This document shows positions 1-7,862 of a stretch of DNA of 64,000 nucleotides, piece by piece; the stretch's first letter is position 1, and every line of letters starts with the position of its first letter. The translations under genes were made by a program, and so were the position numbers. The notes below the pieces were generated by a model. The model saw nothing but the letters and a program-made list of their open reading frames with translations, was not told where the DNA came from and did no database searches. The DNA is from JBEIFW01 sp046081125 (GTDB lineage: Bacteria; Actinomycetota; Acidimicrobiia; Acidimicrobiales; Ilumatobacteraceae), in the NCBI GenBank assembly GCA_046081125.1, contig JBJTVH010000102.1, positions 27,843-91,842 of the forward strand, given 5' to 3'.

Positions 1-2
1 GA

Positions 3-575
3 ACCCGTTCCCGCTCGTCGGGCAACAGCACCCTCAAGACGATGCGCGAGTGGACGCTGGTCATCGCCGGCGCGCTCGCCATCGCGCTGGTGGTGCGCGC
101 CTTTCTCCTCGCGGCGTTCTACATCCCGTCGGAATCGATGGTGCCGACCCTGCAGACCGGCGACCGGGTGCTCGTCAACAAGTTGAGCTACCGCCTCCAC
201 GACATCGACCGCGGTGATGTGGTGGTGTTCGAGCGACCGTCGAGCGGGCAGAACCGCTGCAAGCCGTCCTACGTGTGGGCGGCAGGAAGCGACATCAAGG
301 ACCTCATCAAGCGGGTCGTCGGGCTCCCGGGCGACCGCATCGAAGGCCGCGACGGCAAGGTGTTCGTGAACGGCCAGCAACTCGTCGAGCCGTACCTGCA
401 GCTCACCACCAGCCCCTTCGACACGGTCACCGTGCCCGACGGCTGCGTGTTCGTCATGGGCGACAACCGGCCGTTCTCCCAGGACAGCCGGGTGTTCGGA
501 CCGATCCCAGAGGATCTCGTCGTCGGACGGGCCTTCGTGCGGGTGTGGCCACTCACCCACCTCGGCTGGCTGTAG
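3..575 (+). CDS. lepB: Signal peptidase I, 5' end outside window
   Basis: Membrane-anchored serine protease that removes signal peptides from exported proteins. The frame is open to the window edge, so the true start may lie upstream; an in-frame ATG sits at 42. Counting from that ATG, one membrane segment covers residues 5-27, followed by the signature SESM with nucleophile Ser32 and by the LIKRVVGLPGD box with general base Lys90. The late GDNR box (MGDNRPFSQDSR) and the C-terminal GRAFVRVWP are typical of the S26 family. It ends 31 bp before a decayed antiporter gene. The identification is secure; only the N terminus is uncertain. Confidence 0.93.
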   Translation, partial: TRSRSSGNSTLKTMREWTLVIAGALAIALVVRAFLLAAFYIPSESMVPTLQTGDRVLVNKLSYRLHDIDRGDVVVFERPSSGQNRCKPSYVWAAGSDIKDLIKRVVGLPGDRIEGRDGKVFVNGQQLVEPYLQLTTSPFDTVTVPDGCVFVMGDNRPFSQDSRVFGPIPEDLVVGRAFVRVWPLTHLGWL

Positions 576-606
576 CCGGCTGGGATCAGCGCTCGAGACG
601 CCACCG

Positions 607-1073
607 ATGAGCGGAATCGCCAGGTCCTGGTCGGGTCGAGCCTGCTGCTGTTCGGCGTGATCGCCAGCCGGCTGTCCTCGGGTCTGGGTATCCCGGGGCT
701 GCTGGTGTTCCTGGCGGTGGGGATGCTGGCCGGCTCCGACGGGCCGGGCGGCATCTACTTCGACAACGCCGAGGTGTCCCAGACCCTCGGCGTCGTTGCG
801 CTCGCGTACATCTTGTTCAGCGGCGGGCTCTCTACGAACTGGGACGAGATCCGCCCGGTGCTGCGCCAGGGCCGGTCATCGGTCAGCGGGCAGGCACTCG
901 TCGATGTTGGCCTGCCGGTCGGCACGATGATCGTCCTCATCGAGCGCGACGGCGAGTTCGTCGTGCCGACCGGATCGACCGTGCTCCGGGAAGGGGATCG
1001 GCTGCTGGTCCTCGGTGACGACGACAGCATCCGACGTTTGCGTCGCCGCCTCGACGGGGTCGAGCCGGAGTGA
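607..1073 (+). pseudogene. Decayed NhaP/CvrA-type K+(Na+)/H+ antiporter
   Basis: Remnant of a monovalent cation/proton antiporter with a TrkA-C domain, normally about 500-580 residues. The reading frame ending at 1073 begins with typical NhaP2-like membrane sequence (LGIPGLLVFLAVGMLAGSDG) up to about 870. It then jumps directly to the C-terminal TrkA_C part (IERDGEFVVPTGSTVLREGD), so roughly 350 residues of transporter core are missing. The natural start ATG607 is in another frame: inserting one base near 620 (GCC AGG to GCC CAG G) would join MSGIA to QVLVGSSLLLFGV. The only start in the surviving frame is GTG657, inside the first helix. Frameshift plus internal deletion argue for a pseudogene; assembly error is the alternative. 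Confidence 0.8.
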
Positions 1074-1107
1074 ACCCTCGGCCTGCGGCGCCGCAGCAGG
1101 GATCCGG

Positions 1108-1833
1108 TCAGCTGCCGATCTCGGCTCGCATCGCGTCGACGATCCGGTCCACCCAATCGCCGAACACGCCGTCGATCCCCATTCGAAGCGTTTCCCGCAA
1201 CGGACGCTCGAACTGCAGGTCCCAGGCGAACGCGATGCGCCCGAAGCGGTGGAACAACGTGGTCAGCCCCCCCGTCCAGCTCGCCTGGTGCAGGTTCACG
1301 GCGTCGACGCCCAGGTCGGCAAGGGTGGCGGCTCGCCGTTCCGGGCCGTCCTTGAGGGCGGCGAGCTTGGTGGAGTTGACCAGGCGGACCTCGCCGTCGA
1401 TGGGCCGCAACGCCTGCAGGACGTCGAGCTCGGGGTGGCAGAGCCAGAGCGCTGCGGTGCCGCGGCGCAACCCCGCGCGCGCCTCGGCCAGGACCGCCGG
1501 TCCGGCCGCCGGATCCTTCAGGTCGAGCGAGAGCTCGAACGCCCCGCCGCAGGCCGCGAACAACTCGCCGAGCGTCGGGATGTGATCGGGCAGCTCGGCC
1601 CGGGTCACCGCCGAGATCGGCCGGCGCCGAACCCCGCGCCGCACCACGCCGTCGTGGTCGAGCACCGGAACACCATCCGCGGTGAGCCAGACGTCGCTCT
1701 CCAACCCGGTGGCACCCAACCGGAGCGCGAGGGCGAAGGCCTCCAGGGTGTTCTCCGGGGCATGGGCGCTCGCACCCCGGTGGGCGAAGCCGATCGGAGG
1801 GTCGATCAACGACGGGAGCCGCTGCTGGGGCAT
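1108..1833 (-). CDS. Glycerophosphodiester phosphodiesterase family protein
   Basis: Hydrolyses glycerophosphodiesters to glycerol-3-phosphate and an alcohol. The 241-residue protein is one GDPD TIM barrel. The N-terminal AHRGASAHAPENT holds the catalytic His of the HRG motif and the PENT motif. LESDVWLTADGVPVLDHD carries the acidic metal ligands and the HD motif (the usual ELD is ESD here). WDLQFERPL and GIDGVFGDWVDRI form the C-terminal strands. No signal peptide is visible, so a cytosolic UgpQ-like role is more likely than a periplasmic GlpQ role. It stands alone on the minus strand, convergent with the antiporter remnant. Confidence 0.9.
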   Translation of the reverse strand: MPQQRLPSLIDPPIGFAHRGASAHAPENTLEAFALALRLGATGLESDVWLTADGVPVLDHDGVVRRGVRRRPISAVTRAELPDHIPTLGELFAACGGAFELSLDLKDPAAGPAVLAEARAGLRRGTAALWLCHPELDVLQALRPIDGEVRLVNSTKLAALKDGPERRAATLADLGVDAVNLHQASWTGGLTTLFHRFGRIAFAWDLQFERPLRETLRMGIDGVFGDWVDRIVDAMRAEIGS

Positions 1834-1914
1834 CGCAGGATTCTGCCGACCCGACCGGCGTCACGGCGCTTCGGCGCCGACGGTGCTCACTCGGTGGGGC
1901 CGGCACCCGATCCG

Positions 1915-1920
1915 TAGACT
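1915..1920 (+). promoter_or_regulatory. Leaderless -10 hexamer for tatB
   Basis: TAGACT lies 7 nt before the GTG start at 1928, which matches the -10 spacing of a leaderless transcript. No Shine-Dalgarno sequence is present. Confidence 0.5.
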
Positions 1921-1927
1921 CGCCGCC

Positions 1928-2455
1928 GTGTTCAACGTGACGGGTGGCGAGGTGATCATCATCCTCGTCATCGCGCTCGTGGTCCTCGGGCCCGAAAAGC
2001 TCCCCGACGTGCTGCGCAAGGTCGGCCGGGTGTACGGCGAGGTCCGTCGCATGGCGAACGGGTTCCAGGAGGAACTACGAAACACCCTCGACGAGCCCAC
2101 CCGCGAGTTCCGCCAGACCATGGACGACGTCCGCACCGGGTTTACCGAGACCGTCCGCCGGGCCGCCGAGCCCGATCCGGAACAGCCGGTGGAGGACACC
2201 GTGACGCCGGTCGACGACGAGGCGCCCGACGATGCGAGCGCTCCGCCCAGGCTGGCCGATGCCCCCGAGGCACCGCCACTGCCGGGATGGGCCATGCCTG
2301 CGCCGTCCGGACCGCCGATCGAGCCGGCGGCGATCGCGCTTCCCGGCAGCCAGTGGCCGCCGGCCCCACCGCCGGCACCTCCACCTTCGGTCGCACCCCC
2401 ACCGTCCGCGCCGGCCTGGCAACCGCCGTCGCCGGACACCGGGGCGTCCGCATGA
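1928..2455 (+). CDS. tatB: Twin-arginine translocase subunit TatB (TatA/B family)
   Basis: Component of the Tat system, which exports folded proteins. The 175-residue protein starts at GTG1928, placed just after a TAGACT -10 element. Residues 1-25 form the short N-terminal membrane helix with an acidic residue at position 8 (a TatB trait), then the LGPEKLPD hinge and a charged amphipathic helix (RKVGRVYGEVRRMANG). The C-terminal third is a disordered proline-rich tail (APPLPGWAMPAPSGPP). Its stop overlaps the tatC start as ATGA, so the two are translationally coupled. Within the TatA/TatB family the TatB assignment rests on the glutamate, the tail and the tatC linkage. Confidence 0.88.
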   Translation: MFNVTGGEVIIILVIALVVLGPEKLPDVLRKVGRVYGEVRRMANGFQEELRNTLDEPTREFRQTMDDVRTGFTETVRRAAEPDPEQPVEDTVTPVDDEAPDDASAPPRLADAPEAPPLPGWAMPAPSGPPIEPAAIALPGSQWPPAPPPAPPPSVAPPPSAPAWQPPSPDTGASA

Positions 2456-3264
2456 AGGTGCGCCGCAAGCGTTCGGGCCAGCGTCGTCTCAAGGGGCCCG
2501 ACGACACGATGACGCTCACCGAGCACCTGGCGGAACTCCGCCGGCGCATCGTGGTGTCCTTCCTCGCCGTGGCGGCGGCCGCGGTCGTGATGTTCGTGCT
2601 GTACGACCCGTGGCTGCAGCGCTTCCTCGGCGACCCGTACTTCGACCTGTGCGCCGAGAACCCCGACTGGAAGTGCTCCGACGGGTTCCAGGTCACCGAT
2701 CTGCTCGGCGCATTCACGACGCGGTTGCGCATCGCCGGATATTTCGGGCTCGCCGCAGCCCTGCCGGTGGTGCTGTGGCAGATCTGGCGGTTCGTCGTGC
2801 CTGGGCTGCACGCCAAGGAGCGGCGCTACGCCGCCCCGTTCGTGCTGTCCTCGGTGGTGCTGTTCCTCTTCGGTGCGTCGATCGCCTACCTGACCATGCC
2901 GTTCGCGGTCGAGTTCCTCGTCGGCTACGCCGGCGCCAAGAGCCGCGTCGATCTCACCGCCGATCGCTACATCAACCTGATCAGCCTCATGATGATCGGC
3001 TTCGGCGTCGGTTTCCTGTTCCCCGTGCTGCTCGTGTTCCTCCAGCTCGCCGGGGCGCTGACCCCGGGGCGGCTGCTGCGCTGGTGGCGTCAGGCCATCG
3101 TGCTGTGCGTCGTCATCGCCGCCGTGATCACTCCGTCGGGCGATCCGTTCAGCCTGCTCGCCCTGGCGATCCCGATGACGGTGTTCTACTTCGGGTCGGT
3201 CCTCATCGGCTGGCTGCTGACCCGGAAGCGCAGCAAGGCCGGGGCGGGCACGGCGGCCGCCTGA
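2452..3264 (+). CDS. tatC: Sec-independent protein translocase TatC
   Basis: Multi-spanning receptor of the Tat pathway that binds twin-arginine signal peptides. It is 270 residues long, near the family norm. The cytoplasmic N terminus MTLTEHLAELRRRI matches the TatC signature, and PVVLWQIWRFVVPGL is the conserved loop after the second helix. Six hydrophobic segments follow (about 33-50, 97-115, 134-152, 177-198, 213-228, 234-250). The start ATG overlaps the tatB stop. Likely substrates within this window are the DUF1501 protein at 16877 and the NodB-like protein at 48619, both with twin-arginine leaders. Confidence 0.95.
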   Translation: MKVRRKRSGQRRLKGPDDTMTLTEHLAELRRRIVVSFLAVAAAAVVMFVLYDPWLQRFLGDPYFDLCAENPDWKCSDGFQVTDLLGAFTTRLRIAGYFGLAAALPVVLWQIWRFVVPGLHAKERRYAAPFVLSSVVLFLFGASIAYLTMPFAVEFLVGYAGAKSRVDLTADRYINLISLMMIGFGVGFLFPVLLVFLQLAGALTPGRLLRWWRQAIVLCVVIAAVITPSGDPFSLLALAIPMTVFYFGSVLIGWLLTRKRSKAGAGTAAA

Positions 3265-3268
3265 TGCC

Positions 3269-5932
3269 GTGACGGTTCGCGACGACCTCCTCGCCCGCTA
3301 CGGGTTCCCGCTCGATCGGTTCCAGCTCGACGCAATCGACTCGTTCGACGCAGGGCACTCGGTGCTCGTCGCCGCACCGACCGGCTCGGGCAAGACCGTC
3401 GTCGCCGAGTACGCCGCCGGCGTCGCGCTCGCGCAGGGCCGGCGGGCGTTCTACACGGCACCGATCAAGGCGTTGTCCAACCAGAAGTACCGCGACCTCC
3501 TCGCCGTCCACGGCCCCGAACGCGTCGGGTTGCTCACCGGCGACAACAGCATCAACGGCGACGCCGACATCGTCGTGATGACGACCGAAGTGTTGCGCAA
3601 CATGGTCTACGCCCGCCACGGCGGGCTCGACCGGCTCGCCGTCGTCGTCCTCGACGAGGTCCACTACCTCCAGGACGCCTACCGAGGCCCGGTTTGGGAG
3701 GAGGTGATCCTGCACCTCCCCGCTCACGTCCGTCTCGTGTGCCTCTCGGCGACGGTGTCCAACGCCGCCGAACTCGCTGCGTGGATCACCGAGGTCCGGG
3801 GGCCGACGGTTCCGGTCGTGGAGCACAAACGACCGGTGCGCCTCGACCACCTCTATCTCGTCGGGGACCGCACCGCCGCCGGCCTGCACGCCCTACCGGT
3901 ACTCGTCGACGGCCGACCGAATCCGGAGGGCAACCGGTTCGATCCGCAGACCCACAGGGTTCCCGGCCGCCCGGGTGGCCGGGCGCAGGCCCGGCTGCCT
4001 GTCTACACCCCACGCCGGCTCGAGGTCGTCGACCTGCTCGAGGAGCGCGACCTCCTGCCGGCAATCTACTTCCTGTTCTCCCGCAACGGCTGCGACGAAG
4101 CCGCAGCCCAATGTCTCGACGCGGGCGTGCGGCTGACCACCGCGTCGGAGCGCACCCGGATCCGGGCGATCGTCGACGAGCACCTCGCCGGGATCGACGA
4201 GCGCGACCTCGCCGTGCTCGGCCAGACCCGGTTCCTCGCCGCGCTCCAGGCCGGGGTCGCCGCCCACCACGCCGGGTTGATCCCCCCGTTCAAAGAGGCG
4301 GTCGAGGCCTGCTTCGCCGAGGCGCTCGTCAAGGTCGTGTTCGCCACCGAGACGCTCGCGGTCGGCATCAACATGCCCGCCCGGACCGTGGTCATCGAGA
4401 AGCTGACGAAGTTCACCGGGAACCACCACGAGTTCCTCACCCCCGGTGCGTACACCCAGCTCACCGGCCGGGCCGGCCGGCGGGGCATCGATGCGATGGG
4501 CCATGCCGCCGTGCTGTGGAACCCGTTCGTGACCTTCGATCAGGTGGCCGCACTCGCGCTCAGCCGCGAGTACCAGCTCCGCTCGGCGTTCCGGCCCACC
4601 TACAACATGGCCGCGAACCTGGTGCGCACCCGCCGGGCCGAGGAGGCCCGGAGCCTGCTCGGGCGGTCCTTCGCCCAGTTCCAGGCCGACCGCGAGGTGG
4701 TCCGGCTCGAGCAACGCCTGCAGCGCCGCTCGCAGCTCCTCGCCGAGGTGCGCGCCGAAGCCATCAGCCCGTTCGGTGACCTCGAGGACTACCGGGCACG
4801 GCGCCGGCTGCAACGAGACGCAGGTACCGCCACCCGAGCCGGCCGAACCGACCCCGAGGCGATCGAACAGGCGCTGCTCAAGCTGCGTCCGGGGGACGTG
4901 ATCGACGTCGTGCGTGGCCGCCGACCCGGGCGGGCCGTCGTCGTCTCGGTGGCGTTCCGGCGCGGGGTTCGGGTCCGGGCCGTCACCGCGTCACGCACGG
5001 TGCTCACCCTCGGGGCCGCCGATTTCGACGCGCCGCCCCGGGCCGTCGGACGCGTCGAGCTCCCTGACCCGTTCGACCCGCGCGCCGCCGGCGACCAACG
5101 TGAGGCCGCACGCCGGCTCGCCCGCTCCCGGTTCCCCGACCCGACCCGGCTCGACGACGACCTCGACGAGCATCCCGTCCTCGCCGACCCGGACCTCGCC
5201 GATCGGCTTCGCGCCGCAGGCGCCGCCGAACGCCTCGCCCGCGAGGTCGACGAGCTCACGGCCCGGGTGCAGGCGCGCGGGAGCTCGGTGGTGCGCCGCT
5301 TCGAGCAGGTCCTCGCGCTGCTGGGCGCCTGGCGGTACGTGGAGGGCTGGGGGCTCACCCCGGCGGGCGAGCGTCTGGCTCGCCTGTTCCACGAATGCGA
5401 CCTGCTCGTGGCCGAATGCCTCGAACAGGGGCTGCTCGACGGCCTCGACGCGGCGAGCCTCGCAGCGCTCGTGTCGGCCTTCACCTACGAGCACCGCAGT
5501 CCCGAGGCGCCCCCGGCAGCGTGGTTCCCCTCGGGCACGGTGCGGCGGCGGTACGCCGAGATCGAGGCCGTCGCCCGCAGTCTCAATGCCCAGGAGGAGC
5601 TCACAGGCCTCGATCCGACCCGGGCCCCGGACCCGACCTACGTCGCAGTCGCCTACGCCTGGGCGGCGGGGGAGAGCTTCGCCGCCGTCGTCGACGCCGA
5701 GGAACTCTCGGGCGGCGACTTCGTCCGAAACATGAAACAGCTCGTCGACCTGCTGCGCCAGATCGCCCAGATCGCCCCGGTGGCCGCCACCCGGGCTGCG
5801 GCGGCCGCCGGCGTCGAGTTGCTGTTCCGGGGCGTGATCGTCGCGTCCAGCCACGTCGACGGCACGACCGGCGGCGGCACGACCGGCGACGGCACGACCG
5901 GCGACCGCCAACCGGGTGGCGCCGCGTGGTGA
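3269..5932 (+). CDS. helY: Superfamily 2 RNA helicase, HelY/Mtr4-like
   Basis: ATP-dependent DExH-box helicase of the Ski2/Mtr4 group, expected to unwind structured RNA for processing or decay. In the 887 residues the helicase core shows Walker A APTGSGKT (Lys42), DEVH at 129-132, CLSAT (motif III), the Mtr4-type AHHAGLIPP and the motif VI region QLTGRAGRRGID. The C-terminal half carries the Ski2-like winged-helix/ratchet region (DSHCT-like). Start GTG3269 lies 4 nt after tatC. The tail is a low-complexity stretch GTTGGGTTGDGTTGD made by a 15-bp tandem repeat. The tatC-helY neighbourhood is common in actinobacteria. Confidence 0.92.
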   Translation: MTVRDDLLARYGFPLDRFQLDAIDSFDAGHSVLVAAPTGSGKTVVAEYAAGVALAQGRRAFYTAPIKALSNQKYRDLLAVHGPERVGLLTGDNSINGDADIVVMTTEVLRNMVYARHGGLDRLAVVVLDEVHYLQDAYRGPVWEEVILHLPAHVRLVCLSATVSNAAELAAWITEVRGPTVPVVEHKRPVRLDHLYLVGDRTAAGLHALPVLVDGRPNPEGNRFDPQTHRVPGRPGGRAQARLPVYTPRRLEVVDLLEERDLLPAIYFLFSRNGCDEAAAQCLDAGVRLTTASERTRIRAIVDEHLAGIDERDLAVLGQTRFLAALQAGVAAHHAGLIPPFKEAVEACFAEALVKVVFATETLAVGINMPARTVVIEKLTKFTGNHHEFLTPGAYTQLTGRAGRRGIDAMGHAAVLWNPFVTFDQVAALALSREYQLRSAFRPTYNMAANLVRTRRAEEARSLLGRSFAQFQADREVVRLEQRLQRRSQLLAEVRAEAISPFGDLEDYRARRRLQRDAGTATRAGRTDPEAIEQALLKLRPGDVIDVVRGRRPGRAVVVSVAFRRGVRVRAVTASRTVLTLGAADFDAPPRAVGRVELPDPFDPRAAGDQREAARRLARSRFPDPTRLDDDLDEHPVLADPDLADRLRAAGAAERLAREVDELTARVQARGSSVVRRFEQVLALLGAWRYVEGWGLTPAGERLARLFHECDLLVAECLEQGLLDGLDAASLAALVSAFTYEHRSPEAPPAAWFPSGTVRRRYAEIEAVARSLNAQEELTGLDPTRAPDPTYVAVAYAWAAGESFAAVVDAEELSGGDFVRNMKQLVDLLRQIAQIAPVAATRAAAAAGVELLFRGVIVASSHVDGTTGGGTTGDGTTGDRQPGGAAW

Positions 5933-6522
5933 TCCGCCGGGGGGAGCCCTGGGGTGAGCCCGGTGTGCTCCCGACCGGCGCGCCGCGAGTCCACGACGAC
6001 GCTTCGCTCGCCCGGGCCGTTACCGAAGGGGCCGGCCTGATCGGGGTACTGGGCGGTGACCTGTGCCGAACGGTCGGCGGCGGAGGTGACCCGGCCCGGC
6101 TCACCGATGGGCGCGGCACCGTGCTGCCGATCGACCTCGGCGTGGTGCGCCTCGACGGTGGCGACGAGCACGTGTTCGTCGCGCACGTCGTCGCCCGCCG
6201 GCGGTTCTGGCGTTCCCCGGTCGTCGGCGTGATGAACGCGCAGTTCCGGGGGCACTGGGACGTCGCACCCCGATCTCATCCCAACGATGGCCGGCTCGAC
6301 GTCGTCGTCGCCCGCCTCGGGCTCGGCGACACCTGGAAGGCCTGGCGCCGGTTGCCGACCGGCAGCCATGTCCCGCACCCCGGCATCGAGGAACGCCGAG
6401 TCCGAGAAGGCGAGCTCGAGCTCGGCGCCCGATGCATCGTCGAGATCGACGGCCGGCGTGTCGGCTCCGCCCGACGCCTGGAGGTGGCGTGCCGGCCCGA
6501 CGCCGCCCAGATCATCGTGTGA
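5929..6522 (+). CDS. Diacylglycerol kinase-like protein, C-terminal domain only
   Basis: Start GTG5929 overlaps the helY stop (GTGA), so it is coupled to the helicase gene. The 197 residues resemble the second, beta-sandwich domain of lipid/diacylglycerol kinases of the DAGK/LCB5 family: VVGVMNAQFRGHWDVAP followed by DGRLDVVVARLG, and a closing IEIDGRRVGSA-like element. The N-terminal ATP-binding domain with its GGDGT motif is absent, although residues 40-50 contain LIGVLGGDLCR. Kinase activity is therefore doubtful. It could act as a lipid-binding module or be a truncated gene. Similarity is judged by eye only. Confidence 0.55.
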   Translation: MIRRGEPWGEPGVLPTGAPRVHDDASLARAVTEGAGLIGVLGGDLCRTVGGGGDPARLTDGRGTVLPIDLGVVRLDGGDEHVFVAHVVARRRFWRSPVVGVMNAQFRGHWDVAPRSHPNDGRLDVVVARLGLGDTWKAWRRLPTGSHVPHPGIEERRVREGELELGARCIVEIDGRRVGSARRLEVACRPDAAQIIV

Positions 6523-6530
6523 GCCGGGTC

Positions 6531-6536
6531 TAGGGT
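6531..6536 (+). promoter_or_regulatory. Leaderless -10 hexamer for the M20 amidohydrolase gene
   Basis: TAGGGT is 8 nt before ATG6545. It sits in the 22-bp gap after the upstream stop, so this gene may have its own promoter. Confidence 0.45.
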
Positions 6537-6544
6537 CGGTCGCC

Positions 6545-7732
6545 ATGCACCTCGACGAGGCCAAGGCCTGGGTCACGGCCGCGATCGATCGGCAGGCCGA
6601 CCTGCTCGTCGAGGTCGCCCACGACCTGCACGCCCATCCCGAGCTGGCCTTCGAGGAGCACCACGCCCACGACGTGCTGGCGGGCGCGCTCGACGACGCC
6701 GGGCTCGCCCCGGTACGCCACCATCTCGACGTCCCGACGGCGTTCGTCGCCGAGGCCGGCACGTCGGGTCCGCTCGTGGCCGTCCTGCTCGAGTACGACG
6801 CCTTGCCCGAGATCGGTCATGCCTGCGGGCACAACGTGATCGCCGCCGCCGGGCTCGGTGCCGGCCTTGCGCTCGGTGCGCTGGCCGCAACGGGCGACCC
6901 GATCGCCGGGCGGGTACGGATCCTGGGTACGCCGGCCGAGGAGGGAGGCGGCGGCAAGATCGTGCTCGCCGACCGAGGAGCCTTCGACGGGGTCGACGCC
7001 GCGCTCATGGTCCATCCCGCCGACAGCGACCTCGCCGCAATGACCACGCTCGCGATCGAGCAACTCGAAGCGACGTACCACGGGCTGTCGGCCCACGCTG
7101 CGGCCGCGCCGTGGAAGGGCGCCAACGCGCTCGACGCCGCGGTGCTCGGCTACCAGAACGTCGCCGCGCTCCGCCAGCACATCGCCCCGGACGAACGGGT
7201 GCACGGCGTGTTCACCCACGGTGGCGACAAGCCGAACATCGTGCCGTCACGGGCCGCGACGTTCTGGTACGTGCGCTCGGGCACCGTCGCCCGGCTCGCA
7301 GAGCTCAAGGCCCGGGTCGAGGCGTGCCTGCGCGCCGGGGCCGACGCCGCCGGGTGCCGGGTCGACCTGCGCTGGGGTGACCGTCCCACCGCGTATGCGG
7401 ACCTGAAGGCCAACGCCCCGCTCGACGCGGCGTGGGCCGCCAACGCCGCCCGGGTGGGCCGCACCGTGCTCGACCCGCGCCTCACCCACCCGGTGCTCGG
7501 CTCCACCGACATGGGCAACATCAGCTACCTCGTGCCCTCGATCCACCCGATGATCGCCGTCGCCCCGGCCGGCGTGCCGATCCACTCGGCGGCCTTCGCC
7601 GAGCACGCCCGCTCGGACGCGGCCGACCGGGCGGTGCTCGACGGCGCCAAGATGCTGGCCCTCACGGCGCTCGACGTGTGGGCCGACCCGGCGGTGCGCA
7701 CCGCCGCCCACGACGCGTTCACCCGAACCTGA
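6545..7732 (+). CDS. M20 family metallopeptidase / amidohydrolase
   Basis: Zinc hydrolase of the M20D type (AbgB, aminoacylase, PM20D2 group) that cleaves N-acyl or peptide bonds. The 395-residue protein has HDLHAHPELAFEE at the N terminus, the metal-binding EIGHACGHN loop, and TPAEEGGGGK with the catalytic/metal glutamates. A dimerisation insert follows (AHAAAAPWKGANALDAAV) and the C-terminal half ends with TDMGNISYLVPSIHP, which carries the final metal ligand region. No signal peptide, so cytosolic. The substrate cannot be deduced; p-aminobenzoyl-glutamate, dipeptides or N-acyl amino acids are all possible. Confidence 0.85.
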   Translation: MHLDEAKAWVTAAIDRQADLLVEVAHDLHAHPELAFEEHHAHDVLAGALDDAGLAPVRHHLDVPTAFVAEAGTSGPLVAVLLEYDALPEIGHACGHNVIAAAGLGAGLALGALAATGDPIAGRVRILGTPAEEGGGGKIVLADRGAFDGVDAALMVHPADSDLAAMTTLAIEQLEATYHGLSAHAAAAPWKGANALDAAVLGYQNVAALRQHIAPDERVHGVFTHGGDKPNIVPSRAATFWYVRSGTVARLAELKARVEACLRAGADAAGCRVDLRWGDRPTAYADLKANAPLDAAWAANAARVGRTVLDPRLTHPVLGSTDMGNISYLVPSIHPMIAVAPAGVPIHSAAFAEHARSDAADRAVLDGAKMLALTALDVWADPAVRTAAHDAFTRT

Positions 7733-7736
7733 TCCC

Positions 7737-7780
7737 GCGTTCGATCCGCGCTCGATCCGCATTCGATCCGCGTTCGATCG
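7737..7780 (+). repeat. Four tandem 11-bp repeats
   Basis: Four copies of GCGTTCGATCC-like units with 1-2 changes each (7737, 7748, 7759, 7770) lie between the M20 gene and the ThyX-like gene. They do not form a strong hairpin apart from the GATC core. Function unknown; they may be simple slippage products. Confidence 0.7.
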
Positions 7781-7848
7781 GCGGACGCGACCGGCCGAGG
7801 CGATCTGCGGCCAGCCACGGGATCCCTGCCCAGCCCGATCCGGCTCCG

Positions 7849-7854
7849 TAGCAT
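7849..7854 (+). promoter_or_regulatory. Leaderless -10 hexamer for the ThyX-like gene
   Basis: TAGCAT is 8 nt before the GTG start at 7863, with no Shine-Dalgarno sequence. Confidence 0.5.
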
Positions 7855-7862
7855 GGCCCGCC

